Assembly: GCF_023091155.1 (NCBI RefSeq)
Contig: NZ_JAHWXK010000003.1
Span: forward strand, 124,001-188,000
Direction of reading: 5' to 3'
Source of the DNA: Microbacterium sufflavum
GTDB taxonomy: Bacteria > Actinomycetota > Actinomycetes > Actinomycetales > Microbacteriaceae
DNA: 64,000 nucleotides
Part shown: one piece after another, positions 44,248-54,667 of the stretch
Layout of the letters: every line of letters begins with the position of its first letter
How positions within the stretch are numbered: position 1 is the first letter of the stretch
Notes under the pieces: model-generated
What the model was told of the DNA's origin: nothing
Database searches by the model: none
The model's input: only the letters and a program-made list of their open reading frames with translations
Position numbers and translations under genes: made by a program

Positions 44248-44874
44248 TCAGACCCGGCGGGCGATCAGCGCACCGTGCGGGCGCGTGCTCGCCTCCCCGG
44301 GCACGCGGGCGCGGGTCTCGGTCCCCTCGACCTCGAGCCCCGCGGCGGCGAGCAGCGGCGTGAGCGCCTCCGCGGACCAGAAGTACGCGGTCGTGATCGC
44401 GTGGTCGAACGGCGCGCGCGGCTCGCCGTCGAAGAAGCCCAGCAGCAGTCGTCCCCCTGGCGCGAGCACGCGCGCGAACTCGGCGAGCGCGGCGGGCACC
44501 TCGGTCGGCGGCGTGTGGATGAGCGAGTACCACGCGAGGACGCCGCCCAGCGACCCGGCGGGCTGCGGCAGCGCGAGGAAGGAGCCCTGGGTGACGTCGA
44601 GGCCGGGGTGCCGCGTGCGGGCCTCCGCGACGAACTCCGCCGACAGGTCGATGCCCGACACGTCGTGCCCCGCGTCGTGGAGGAACCGCGTCCACAGCCC
44701 GGGACCGCACCCGGCGTCGAGCAGGGCACCCGAGGTGGCTCGGCGCCAGCGATCGATCGTGTCGCGGTCGCGGGGGTCCAGCTGCTCCACCGTGCCGGCG
44801 ATCGCGACGTACTCCGCGGCGCGGCGGTCGTAGGCGGCCGCGATGGCGTCGTGCGCCTCCGCCGGTGTCGTCAC
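44248..44874 (-). CDS. Class I SAM-dependent methyltransferase
   Basis: A 208-residue enzyme with the SAM-binding motif ALLDAGCGPGLWTRFL (50-65), acidic loop SGIDLSAEFVAEA, and post-motif EFARVLAPGGRLLLGFFD. This is the UbiE/Methyltransf_11 fold. The substrate is unknown. It begins 16 bp after rsmI on the same strand and probably shares its promoter. GTG start. Confidence 0.85.
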   Translation of the reverse strand: MTTPAEAHDAIAAAYDRRAAEYVAIAGTVEQLDPRDRDTIDRWRRATSGALLDAGCGPGLWTRFLHDAGHDVSGIDLSAEFVAEARTRHPGLDVTQGSFLALPQPAGSLGGVLAWYSLIHTPPTEVPAALAEFARVLAPGGRLLLGFFDGEPRAPFDHAITTAYFWSAEALTPLLAAAGLEVEGTETRARVPGEASTRPHGALIARRV

Positions 44875-44890
44875 CGGGTGCCCCCCGAGC

Positions 44891-45712
44891 TCATCGGGTA
44901 CGGGCGGCGAGGGCGGCCTGGTAGAGGTCGCGCGTGGAGAGGCCGGTCTGCGCCGCCACCTCGGCCGCGGCCTCCTTCAGGCGCGTGCCGTCCGCGACCA
45001 GGGCCTGCACCTGGGCCAGCGCGTCGTCGGCCGACACCGCGCGGCGGGGCGCGCCCTCGACCACGACCACGATCTCGCCCTTCACGCCGTCGGCGGCCCA
45101 GGCGGCGAGCTCGGCGGCGGTCCCGCGGCGCACCTCCTCGTACAGCTTCGTCAGCTCCCGGCACACCGCGATCCGGCGGTCCTCGCCGAACGCCGCCCCC
45201 ATGTCGGCGAGCGTCGCGGCCAGGCGCGACGGCGACTCGAAGAACACCATGGTGCGCGGCTCCGCGGCGAGCGCCGTCAGGGTCGCCCGGCGCTCCCCCG
45301 GCTTGCGCGGCAGGAACCCCTCGAACGTGAAGCGGTCGGTCGGCAGACCCGAGATCGCCAGCGCCATGAGCACGGCGCTCGGACCGGGGATCGCGGTGAC
45401 CGTGACCCCCTGCGCCACGGCCTCGGCCACGAGCCCGTAGCCCGGGTCGCTCACGGTCGGCATGCCCGCGTCGCTCATCACCACGACATCGGTGTCCGCG
45501 GCGAGGGCCGCCAGCTCCGCGGCCTTCTGCTTCTCGTTGTGGTCGTGCAGCGCGATCAGGCGCGGGCGGTTGGCGATCTGCAGCGCCTGCAGAAGCCGCT
45601 GCGTGGTGCGGGTGTCCTCCGCGACAACGACCTCCGCGTTCTCCAGCACCTCCACCAGACGCCGTGATGCGTCCCCGAGATTCCCGATGGGCGTGGCGGC
45701 GAGGATGATCAC
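44891..45712 (-). CDS. rsmI: 16S rRNA (cytidine1402-2'-O)-methyltransferase
   Basis: A 273-residue tetrapyrrole-methylase-fold enzyme that 2'-O-methylates C1402 of 16S rRNA. Motifs: ATPIGNLGDASRRLVEVL, EDTRTTQRLLQAL, MSDAGMPTVSDPGYGLV and AIPGPSAVLMALAISGLP. GTG start with TAAGCT six bases upstream (leaderless). It is divergent from the mannosyltransferase gene, a conserved actinobacterial arrangement. Confidence 0.95.
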   Translation of the reverse strand: MIILAATPIGNLGDASRRLVEVLENAEVVVAEDTRTTQRLLQALQIANRPRLIALHDHNEKQKAAELAALAADTDVVVMSDAGMPTVSDPGYGLVAEAVAQGVTVTAIPGPSAVLMALAISGLPTDRFTFEGFLPRKPGERRATLTALAAEPRTMVFFESPSRLAATLADMGAAFGEDRRIAVCRELTKLYEEVRRGTAAELAAWAADGVKGEIVVVVEGAPRRAVSADDALAQVQALVADGTRLKEAAAEVAAQTGLSTRDLYQAALAARTR

Positions 45713-45718
45713 CCGCCC

Positions 45719-45745
45719 AGCTTAGGCGGGCGGGGTGTCTAGGCT
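45719..45745. promoter_or_regulatory. Divergent leaderless-type promoters of rsmI and pmt
   Basis: Minus: TAAGCT (45724-45719), six bases, GTG 45712. Plus: TAGGCT (45740-45745), six bases, GTG 45752. Only 15 bp separate the two -10 hexamers, so each polymerase would cover the other promoter. Confidence 0.65.
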
Positions 45746-45751
45746 GGAGCG

Positions 45752-47305
45752 GTGACCGCGCCCGAGCCCCTGCTGCCTCCCCCCGAGGCGCGGGCGACGC
45801 GGTACGAGCGGCTGCGCGACCGCGTGCTGCACGCCGCCGACTGGGGACGGGCCATCGGGTGGCTCGCACCGCTCGTGGTCACGGCGCTCGCGGCGGTGCT
45901 GCGGCTCGTGAACGTCGGGCACCCCCACCAGCTGGCGTTCGACGAGACGTACTACGTCAAGGACGCCTGGTCGCTGTGGACCCTCGGCTACGAAGGCGTC
46001 TGGGGGCAGGGCGCCGACGAGGCCTTCCAGACCCTGCAGGAGCTGCCGCTCACGAACAAGGGCGCCTTCATCGTGCACCCGCCGCTGGGCAAGTGGCTCA
46101 TCGCGCTCGGCATGGCCATCGGCGGCCCCGACAACAGCGCCGGCTGGCGGCTGGCGACGGCCCTGCTGGGTGCGGGCTCCGTGCTGCTGGTGTACCTGAT
46201 CGCCCGCCGCCTGACCGGATCCGTGGTCGCGGCCACCGTGGCGGGCACCCTTCTCGCGATCGACGGACTGAGCATCGTGCTGAGCCGCATCGCGCTGCTC
46301 GACGGCATCCTCACCTTCTTCGTGCTGCTCGGCGTGCTGTTCGTGCTGCTCGACCGGCAACGCACCATCCCCCTCCTGGAGCGCCGCGACCCCTACGCCC
46401 CCGACCCGCTGTGGGGTCCGGTGCTGTGGCGCCGGCCGTGGCTCGTCGCCGCGGGTCTCGCGCTGGGGGCGGCGTGCGCCGTGAAGTGGTCGGGCCTGTA
46501 CGTGCTGGCCGGCTTCGGGCTGTACGTGGTGGTCACCGATGCGCTGGCCCGGCGCCGCGGCGGTGTGGTCGTGTGGCCCGCGTCCGCCGTGTTCCGCCAG
46601 GGGCCCGTGTCGTTCGTGCTGCTGGTGCTGCCGGCCGCGGCCGTGTACCTCGCGAGCTGGACCGGGTGGCTCGTGACCGACAAGGGCTACGACCGCGGCA
46701 GCGACGCGAACCCCCTGCTCGCGCTGTGGAACTACCACCAGGCGATGCTGGGCTTCCACGTGGGGCTCAGCCGCGGGCACCCCTACGCCAGCCCCGCGTG
46801 GGAGTGGCCGTTCCTGCTGCGACCGACCGCCGTCTGGGTCGACCCCGAGCCGACCGCGTGCGGGGTCGACCACTGCATCGGCGTGATCTCCGCGATCCCC
46901 AACCCGCTGATCTGGTACGGCGGCGTCGCCGCGAGCGTGTACCTGCTGTACCGCCTGGTGCGCGCGTGGATCGCCCGTCAGCCGATCGAACCGGCGCTCA
47001 CGCTGCCGCTCGTGGGGCTCGCCGTGACCTACCTGCCCTGGCTGATGTTCCCCGAGCGGACGATCTTCCAGTTCTACACGGTGGTCATGATGCCGTTCCT
47101 GGTGCTCGCGCTGACGATGACGCTGCGGATCATCGCCGGGACACGCGACGATCCGCTGCACCGGCGCCAGTCCGGGCAGCGCACCGTGGTGGTGTTCCTG
47201 ACCGTGGTCGTGCTCGTGTCGGCGTTCTTCCTGCCGCTGTGGCTGGGGATCAGCGTGCCGTACGACTTCTGGCGGCTGCACAACTGGCTGCCCGGCTGGA
47301 TCTGA
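45752..47305 (+). CDS. pmt: Polyprenyl-phosphate-mannose:protein mannosyltransferase
   Basis: A 517-residue membrane GT39 enzyme that transfers mannose from polyprenyl-phosphomannose to Ser/Thr of secreted proteins. The catalytic loop HQLAFDETYYVKDAWSL carries the conserved Asp-Glu pair, and IVHPPLGKWLIALG is the next signature. About 11 helices follow, with the cytoplasmic DPLWGPVLWRRPW and the late WGISVPYDFWRLHNWLPGW-type ending. Its presence predicts O-mannosylated lipoproteins, for which the Ser/Thr/Pro linkers of nearby lipoproteins would be substrates. Confidence 0.94.
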   Translation: MTAPEPLLPPPEARATRYERLRDRVLHAADWGRAIGWLAPLVVTALAAVLRLVNVGHPHQLAFDETYYVKDAWSLWTLGYEGVWGQGADEAFQTLQELPLTNKGAFIVHPPLGKWLIALGMAIGGPDNSAGWRLATALLGAGSVLLVYLIARRLTGSVVAATVAGTLLAIDGLSIVLSRIALLDGILTFFVLLGVLFVLLDRQRTIPLLERRDPYAPDPLWGPVLWRRPWLVAAGLALGAACAVKWSGLYVLAGFGLYVVVTDALARRRGGVVVWPASAVFRQGPVSFVLLVLPAAAVYLASWTGWLVTDKGYDRGSDANPLLALWNYHQAMLGFHVGLSRGHPYASPAWEWPFLLRPTAVWVDPEPTACGVDHCIGVISAIPNPLIWYGGVAASVYLLYRLVRAWIARQPIEPALTLPLVGLAVTYLPWLMFPERTIFQFYTVVMMPFLVLALTMTLRIIAGTRDDPLHRRQSGQRTVVVFLTVVVLVSAFFLPLWLGISVPYDFWRLHNWLPGWI

Positions 47306-47340
47306 GCACGGGAGCCCGCGACGGCGAGGCCGGTGCTCAG
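47302..47340. terminator. Bidirectional terminator containing both stop codons
   Basis: An 8-bp stem CTGAGCAC/GTGCTCAG (47302-47309 with 47333-47340). It includes the pmt stop (47303-47305) and the convergent Lrp-gene stop (47337-47339), the same arrangement as at 12577-12606. Confidence 0.65.
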
Positions 47341-47819
47341 CCGGCGTCGTCGGTGGCCACGTGCTCGACCAGCGGCAGCACGCGCCCCGACAGGTGCGTG
47401 CGCATCGCGATGGACGACGCCGTGCGCGCCACCCCCGGCACGACGGCGACCCGGTCGAGCACCTCCTGCAGCTGCGTGGCATCGCGCGCGACCAGGCGCA
47501 GCTGCATGTCGCTCGCCCCCGTCACGGTGTGCATGTCCACGATCTCCGGCACCGCGTCCGCGAGCGCGGCGGCTACCTCGTCGTGCCCCACCTTCTGATC
47601 GATCTCGACCAGGCAGAACGCGACCATGCCGTAGCCGAAGCCGGCCGGGTCGACGCGCGGCACGATCGCCTCGATCACCCCGCCCTCGTGCAGTCGCGCG
47701 AGCCGGCTGGTGGCGGTGCCGCGTGCGATGCCCAGCCGCCGCGCACACTCCAGGATGGGCAGCTGCGGCGACTCGGTGAGCAACCGGATCAGCGCGGCGT
47801 CCAGCCGGTCGATGCGCAC
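47337..47819 (-). CDS. Lrp/AsnC-family transcriptional regulator
   Basis: A 160-residue regulator. The N-terminal helix-turn-helix is DAALIRLLTESPQLP to GIARGTATSRLARL; the ligand-binding RAM domain (about 65-150) includes EIVDMHTVTGASDMQLRLVARD. The start GTG 47819 lies 4 bp after the permease stop, with GGGAG 7 bp upstream; the longer frame to 47858 would sit inside the permease. It is the last gene of the aminotransferase-permease-lrp operon, suggesting amino-acid-responsive autoregulation. Confidence 0.9.
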   Translation of the reverse strand: MRIDRLDAALIRLLTESPQLPILECARRLGIARGTATSRLARLHEGGVIEAIVPRVDPAGFGYGMVAFCLVEIDQKVGHDEVAAALADAVPEIVDMHTVTGASDMQLRLVARDATQLQEVLDRVAVVPGVARTASSIAMRTHLSGRVLPLVEHVATDDAG

Positions 47820-47823
47820 GCCG

Positions 47824-49215
47824 CTACTCCCGCACCACGCCGGGACGGGACACACCACGGGTGAGCCGCGCCACCACCAGCAGCACGACCGTCAGCCCGA
47901 GGGTCAGCAGCAGCTGCGTGCGTGCCGCGGGGTCGATCATCGCGAGGGCGATCACCCCGGCGAGCAGGGCCAAGCACAGCCACGAGATCCACGGGAAGCC
48001 CCACATCCGCATCGGCATCGCCTCGCCGGCGCGGTCCGCCCGGCGCCGCAGCACGATCTGCGAGACCGCGGTCGCCGTCCAGATCACCAGCAGCGTCGAG
48101 CCCACCACGTTCAACAGGGCGGGGAGCACCACATCGGGGAACGCCCAGTTCAGCCCGACCGTGACGAACCCGAACGCGACCGACGCCAGCACCGCCAGGT
48201 ACGGCACGCCCGTGAGACTCGTGCGGGTGACCGCCAGCGGCGCCAGTCCGCGCTCCCCCAGCGAATACGCCATGCGGGAGGCGCCGTAGATGTTGGCGTT
48301 CATGGCCGACAGCAGCGCGACCACGACGATGAGGTCCATCACCAGACCGACACCCGGCACATGGAGCGTGTCGAGCACCGCCGAGAACGGACCGGCCTCC
48401 ACCGCGGGGTCGTCCCACGGCAGCACCGCGACGATCACGAAGATCGAGCCGACGTAGAAGATGAGGATGCGCACCAGCACCTCGCGCACGATGCGGCGGA
48501 TGTTGCGCGCCGGGTCGTCGGACTCGGCCGCCGCGATCGCCACGACCTCGGTGCCGCCGAACGCGAACACCACGATCAGGAGCGCCGCCGCGATGCCGGT
48601 GATGCCGTTGGGCGCGAAGCCGCCCTCGTCCACGAGGTTCGACACACCCGTGGCCGGAACACCGGGGATGAGGCCGACGATCGCGCACACGCCGACCACG
48701 AGGAACGCGATGATCGCGGCGACCTTGATCGCCGCGAACCAGAACTCGAAGGTGCCGTAGTTGCGCACCCCGAACAGGTTCACCGCGGTGAGGGCGACCA
48801 CGAACACCAGCACCCACACCCACGCGGGCACGCCGGGGATCCAGCCGGCCACGATGCCCGCCGCCCCGGTCGCCTCGGCCGCGATCACCACGATCAGCTG
48901 GATCCAGTAGAGCCAGCCGACCGCGCTGCCGGCGCTGCGCCCCATCGCCTTCTGGGCGTAGGAGCTGAACGCGCCGGAGCTGGGGCGTGCCGCGACCATC
49001 TCGGCCAGCATCGCCATGACCAGCACGACGATGCCGCCGGCGACCAGATACGAGATGAGGACCGCGGGACCGGCGATCCCGATCGCCTGGCCGGAGCCGA
49101 CGAACAGCCCGGCGCCGATCGCGCCGCCGAGCCCCATCATGGAGATCTGGCGCCGGGTGAGCCCGGGATGCAGGCCCTTCGTGGTGGTGGTCGTGACCGG
49201 GACCTCGACGCTCAC
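47824..49215 (-). CDS. Amino acid permease, APC superfamily
   Basis: A 463-residue transporter with 12 helices. The N-terminal SMMGLGGAIGAGLFVGSG and EMVAARPSSGAFSSYAQKAMG are signatures of the AAT family (GabP/ProY/AroP group), and FAFGGTEVVAIAAAESDDPARN follows in helix 6. The GTG start overlaps the aminotransferase stop (GTGA). Substrate unknown; the aminotransferase partner suggests an aromatic or histidine-like amino acid. Confidence 0.91.
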   Translation of the reverse strand: MSVEVPVTTTTTKGLHPGLTRRQISMMGLGGAIGAGLFVGSGQAIGIAGPAVLISYLVAGGIVVLVMAMLAEMVAARPSSGAFSSYAQKAMGRSAGSAVGWLYWIQLIVVIAAEATGAAGIVAGWIPGVPAWVWVLVFVVALTAVNLFGVRNYGTFEFWFAAIKVAAIIAFLVVGVCAIVGLIPGVPATGVSNLVDEGGFAPNGITGIAAALLIVVFAFGGTEVVAIAAAESDDPARNIRRIVREVLVRILIFYVGSIFVIVAVLPWDDPAVEAGPFSAVLDTLHVPGVGLVMDLIVVVALLSAMNANIYGASRMAYSLGERGLAPLAVTRTSLTGVPYLAVLASVAFGFVTVGLNWAFPDVVLPALLNVVGSTLLVIWTATAVSQIVLRRRADRAGEAMPMRMWGFPWISWLCLALLAGVIALAMIDPAARTQLLLTLGLTVVLLVVARLTRGVSRPGVVRE

Positions 49216-50324
49216 GCGGACACCCCCATCAGGTCGGCATCGCGGTCGGGATCGAGCGCGGCGTCGCCGCCGGAGACCGCGGCGGCGAGGGCGGCCTCGA
49301 CCCTGTCGATGTCGGCGGCGGAGCCGGACGAGATCCGGATGCCCTCGCCGGGGAAGGCGCGGGCGACGACACCGCCGGCGTGCAGGAGGGCGTCGAGCTC
49401 GGCGGTGCGCTCCCCCGACGGGACCCAGACGAAGTTGGCCTGTGACGGGACGGCGGTCCAGCCCGCGGCGGTGAGCACGGCGTACAGGCGCTCGCGCTGC
49501 GCGACCACCTCGTCGATGCGGACCGCCAGCTCCTCCTCCGCCGCGAGCGACGCGAGGGCGGCGGCCTGCGCCAGGTCGGTCACACCGAACGGCACGGCCA
49601 CCTTGCGCTGCGCCTCGGCGATCTCGCGCGGGGCGATCGCATAGCCGATGCGCAGGCCGGCGAGACCATAGGCCTTGGAGAACGTGTGGAGCACCGCGAC
49701 GTGCGGGTGGCGGCGGAACAGCTCGATGCCGGCGCCGCGGCTCGCCGTGCGATCGAAGTGCACGTACGCCTCGTCGATCACCACGAGCACGTCGCGCGGC
49801 ACGGCGGCCACGAAGCGCTCGAGCGCGTCCGCGTCGACGACCGTGCCGGTGGGGTTGTTCGGGTTGCACACGAACACCAGTCGGGTGCGCGGGGTGATCG
49901 CGGCGAGCATCGCGTCGAGGTCGTGGCCGTGCTGCGCGTCGAGCGGAACGGGCACGGGCGTGGCCCCCGCGATGCGCACGAGCGAGGGGTACGCCTCGAA
50001 TGACCGCCACGCGAACACGACCTCGTCACCCGCGCCGGCGACCGCGTGGATCAGCTGGGCCGCGATCTCCACCGATCCGGCTCCCACCGTGACCTCGTCG
50101 ACGTCGACGCCGTGGCGCGCGGCGAGCGCCTGCCGCACGGCCGCGGCACTCATGTCGGGATAGCGGTGGATCCCGGCGACGCGCTCCTGGACGACCTGCA
50201 CGACGGAGGGCAGGGGCGGATGCGGGGACTCGTTGGACGAGAGCTTCGAGGCACCGGCGGGGGCCGAGCGGCCCTGACGGTAGGCGGGGACGGCGTCGAG
50301 GCCGGGACGTGCGGAGAGGGGCAT
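49212..50324 (-). CDS. Histidinol-phosphate/aromatic aminotransferase family PLP enzyme
   Basis: A 370-residue fold-type I aminotransferase of the HisC type. PLP Lys217 lies in HTFSKAYGLAGLRIGYA; other residues are CNPNNPTGT, VVIDEAYVHF and the C-terminal Arg in GEGIRIS. It resembles the aromatic (phenylalanine) aminotransferase Pat/HisC2 group. Linkage to a permease and an Lrp regulator, not to his genes, favours a catabolic role on an imported amino acid. ATG 50324 is the start; an in-frame extension runs into the promoter. Confidence 0.9.
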   Translation of the reverse strand: MPLSARPGLDAVPAYRQGRSAPAGASKLSSNESPHPPLPSVVQVVQERVAGIHRYPDMSAAAVRQALAARHGVDVDEVTVGAGSVEIAAQLIHAVAGAGDEVVFAWRSFEAYPSLVRIAGATPVPVPLDAQHGHDLDAMLAAITPRTRLVFVCNPNNPTGTVVDADALERFVAAVPRDVLVVIDEAYVHFDRTASRGAGIELFRRHPHVAVLHTFSKAYGLAGLRIGYAIAPREIAEAQRKVAVPFGVTDLAQAAALASLAAEEELAVRIDEVVAQRERLYAVLTAAGWTAVPSQANFVWVPSGERTAELDALLHAGGVVARAFPGEGIRISSGSAADIDRVEAALAAAVSGGDAALDPDRDADLMGVSA

Positions 50325-50365
50325 CGTCAGAGCATCCTTGCTGTGATCCGGGTGGTGTCGCGCCA

Positions 50366-50467
50366 CCCTAGAACGCACGTCGCCCCCTGGGCAATCGGTG
50401 CAGCGAATGGTGGGCATCGCGCGCAATCGAACGTCTCCCGGCGGGCTCGGTCTGGGCAGATTGCCCA
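50366..50467 (-). promoter_or_regulatory. Promoter and candidate Lrp sites of the aminotransferase operon
   Basis: On the minus strand: -35 TTGCCC, 18 bp, -10 TAGGGT (50371-50366). TGGGCAATC occurs twice in opposite orientation: within the palindrome TGGGCA-GAT-TGCCCA (50453-50467) and at 50388-50402 overlapping the -35. These are likely sites for the operon's own Lrp-family regulator. Confidence 0.5.
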
Positions 50468-50504
50468 GTCCGCCTCCGGGAGCGGGTGGGGGGCAGGGTG
50501 AGCG

Positions 50505-52307
50505 TCAGCGTTCCCTCGTGACCTCGGCGGGGTCGGCGGTGGGAAGCCGGCACACGAACGCCCGGCAGTCGTACAGGCGCTCGGGCGTCGCGGCCTTGCC
50601 CTCGAACAGCTCGAAGCCCGCCGCGGCGAACGCGGCGGCCTGGGCGGGCGACACCACCGCGAGCACGTCGGCGTCGGCGTCCCGCGCGGCGCGGGCGAGC
50701 GCCCCGTCGCGGTCGTCGGTCACGACCACGAGCTGACGGGGCGGTGCGACCAGCCCCGCGGCCACCCGGAGCAGGCTCCCGTGCGCGAACGGCTGACCGA
50801 GCGCACGCGCCGCCAGCATCCGCACCCGGGCGACCGCCTCCTCGCGGTACCGGTCCCCCGCACCGAGCCGCCACGCCGCCAGCGCAGCGCCCGCCACCGC
50901 CGCCGCGTCGGAGGGGAGGTCGCCGTCGGTGTGGTCGGGCGAGGTCGCGATGCCCTGCGCCGCAAGCAGCGGGTCGGCGCCGGCGGCACCGTCGAGGGCC
51001 GGGTCGAGCAGCCGCAGCGCCGTGACCGCCCACTCGGCCTCCCCGGTCGCGGCGGCGAGGCCCAGCAGCCCCTCCGCGAACAGCGCGAGGTCGGCCGCGG
51101 TCGCCGGGGCTGCCGAGGCACGGTCGTCGAGCGACGCCCGGGCGAGCGCGCCGTCGTCGCCGCGGTTGACGCGCAGCACATGATCGGCCGCCGCGGCCGC
51201 CGCCTCGACCCAGTCGGGCTCGCCGAGAGTCGTCCCCGCCCTGGCCAGCGCCCCGACCGCGAGGCCGTTCCAGCCCGTGATGACCTTGCCGTCCACCGTG
51301 GGAGGCTCCAGCTCGCCGCGCGCGGACACCGGGCGCTGGTAGTACCCGCCCTCGCTGCGCACCCCGTCGATCCACGACTCCGAGTCCTGCGCGGCCCCGA
51401 AGCCGCCGCCGTCGCGTCGCAGCACGCCCAGGAGGAAGCCGGCGATGCCGCGGGCGGTGCCCGTATCCCCCTCGTCCAGCGCGACCTCCAGCAGCTGCGC
51501 GTTGTCGGTGAGCATGCGCTCGTAGTGCGGCACCGTCCAGTCCCGCTGCGTGGCGTAGCGGAAGAAGCCGCCGTCCTCGTCGCGCAGGTCGGAGCCGGAC
51601 ATGGCCGCGAGCGCCCGCGTGGCCGCTGCCCCGGCGTCGGGAGAACCCGCCCGCACCAGCGGATGCTGCAGCAGCCGCAGCGTGGTCGCCACCGGGAACT
51701 TCGGCGCCCCGCCGAAGCCTCCGAACAGCCGGTCCTCCCTGGCCGCGATCCCCTCGGCGGCGGTGACGATCGCTGCCGCGTCGGGCAGGTCGGACGGCGC
51801 GGCCTCGGCCGCCCTGGCGAGGGCCTCGGTCACCGCGTCCGCCGACTCCTCCGCCTGCGCGCGCCGCACCGTCCACGCCTCCCGCACGGCCGCGAGCACC
51901 TCGCGGAACGCGGGCATCGGCGGCCGGGGCTCGGGCGGCCAGTAGGTGCCGGCGAAGAACGCGCGGCCACCCGGCGTCGTGAACACCGTGAGCGGCCAGC
52001 CGAGGTTCTGCGTGAACGCCGACGCCGCGGCCATGTACGCCGCATCGACGTGCGGGTGCTCCTCGCGGTCGACCTTGACCGCCACGAAGCCCTCGTCGAT
52101 CAGCGCGGCCGTGACGGGATCGGAGAACGACTCGCGCGCCATCACGTGACACCAGTGGCACGTGGAGTAGCCGATCGAGATCAGCAGCGGCACGTCCCGC
52201 CGTCGCGCCTCCGCGAACGCCTCCTCGCCCCACGGATACCAGTCGACCGGATTCTCGGCGTGCGACCGGAGGTAGGGGCTGAGGGTGTCCGCGAGCCGGT
52301 TGGTCAT
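50505..52307 (-). CDS. DUF255 thioredoxin-like protein (YyaL/spermatogenesis-associated 20 type)
   Basis: A 600-residue protein. The N-terminal DUF255 thioredoxin-like domain (about 1-170) starts [27 protein letters not shown] and has the redox motif STCHWCHVM (Cys50, Cys53), then [25 protein letters not shown]. The rest is an alpha/alpha barrel of the six-hairpin glycosidase type, with [10 protein letters not shown] and [14 protein letters not shown]. The family is widely conserved but without firm function. TAGCGT lies seven bases before the ATG. It stands as a single gene. Confidence 0.92.
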   Translation of the reverse strand: MTNRLADTLSPYLRSHAENPVDWYPWGEEAFAEARRRDVPLLISIGYSTCHWCHVMARESFSDPVTAALIDEGFVAVKVDREEHPHVDAAYMAAASAFTQNLGWPLTVFTTPGGRAFFAGTYWPPEPRPPMPAFREVLAAVREAWTVRRAQAEESADAVTEALARAAEAAPSDLPDAAAIVTAAEGIAAREDRLFGGFGGAPKFPVATTLRLLQHPLVRAGSPDAGAAATRALAAMSGSDLRDEDGGFFRYATQRDWTVPHYERMLTDNAQLLEVALDEGDTGTARGIAGFLLGVLRRDGGGFGAAQDSESWIDGVRSEGGYYQRPVSARGELEPPTVDGKVITGWNGLAVGALARAGTTLGEPDWVEAAAAAADHVLRVNRGDDGALARASLDDRASAAPATAADLALFAEGLLGLAAATGEAEWAVTALRLLDPALDGAAGADPLLAAQGIATSPDHTDGDLPSDAAAVAGAALAAWRLGAGDRYREEAVARVRMLAARALGQPFAHGSLLRVAAGLVAPPRQLVVVTDDRDGALARAARDADADVLAVVSPAQAAAFAAAGFELFEGKAATPERLYDCRAFVCRLPTADPAEVTRER

Positions 52308-52314
52308 GCCGTCC

Positions 52315-52320
52315 ACGCTA
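52315..52320 (-). promoter_or_regulatory. Leaderless-type -10 for the DUF255 gene
   Basis: TAGCGT on the minus strand, seven bases, then ATG 52307. Confidence 0.5.
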
Positions 52321-52380
52321 CGCCGCGCGGCGGCACGGCGGGCTGCGGCGGTGAGCACGGGATCGCGGCTCCCCCGCGAA

Positions 52381-52411
52381 CGCCCCGCGTCGCGAGCGGC
52401 GACACGGGGCG
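52381..52411 (-). terminator. Terminator after the aldo/keto reductase
   Basis: A two-part stem: CGCCCCG/CGGGGCG outside (52381-52387 with 52405-52411), one mismatch, then GTCGC/GCGAC (52389-52393 with 52399-52403) and a 5-nt loop. Confidence 0.7.
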
Positions 52412-52444
52412 TCCGGGTGCGGGGGTGGTGGTCGGTCGGCGCGA

Positions 52445-52537
52445 CCGGTCCGTTGCGTGACCGGTCGATCGGGCCGACTCCCGGGGGGCGGGGGTCAGCC
52501 GGTCCGTTGCGTGGCCGGTCGATCGGGGCGACTCCGT
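52445..52537. repeat. Direct repeat, 39 bp with 54-bp period
   Basis: Copies at 52445-52483 and 52499-52537 differ at 2-3 positions; each holds CCGGTC twice and CGTTGCGTG. It lies between the terminator and the end of the aldo/keto reductase. Function unknown. Confidence 0.9.
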
Positions 52538-52552
52538 GGGCGGGGGTTCCCG

Positions 52553-54624
<2,072 letters not shown>

Positions 54625-54630
54625 GAGTTG

Positions 54631-54659
54631 ATCGTAGGGCGCGCATCCCGGCATACGAT
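54631..54659. promoter_or_regulatory. Symmetric divergent promoter, ATCGTA-N17-TACGAT
   Basis: TACGAT at 54654-54659 is the -10 of hrpA (ATG eight bases on). The same hexamer on the minus strand (54636-54631) is the -10 of the membrane acyltransferase (GTG six bases on). They are separated by exactly 17 bp, so each -10 sits where the other promoter's -35 would be. Confidence 0.6.
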
Positions 54660-54667
54660 GGAGGGCT

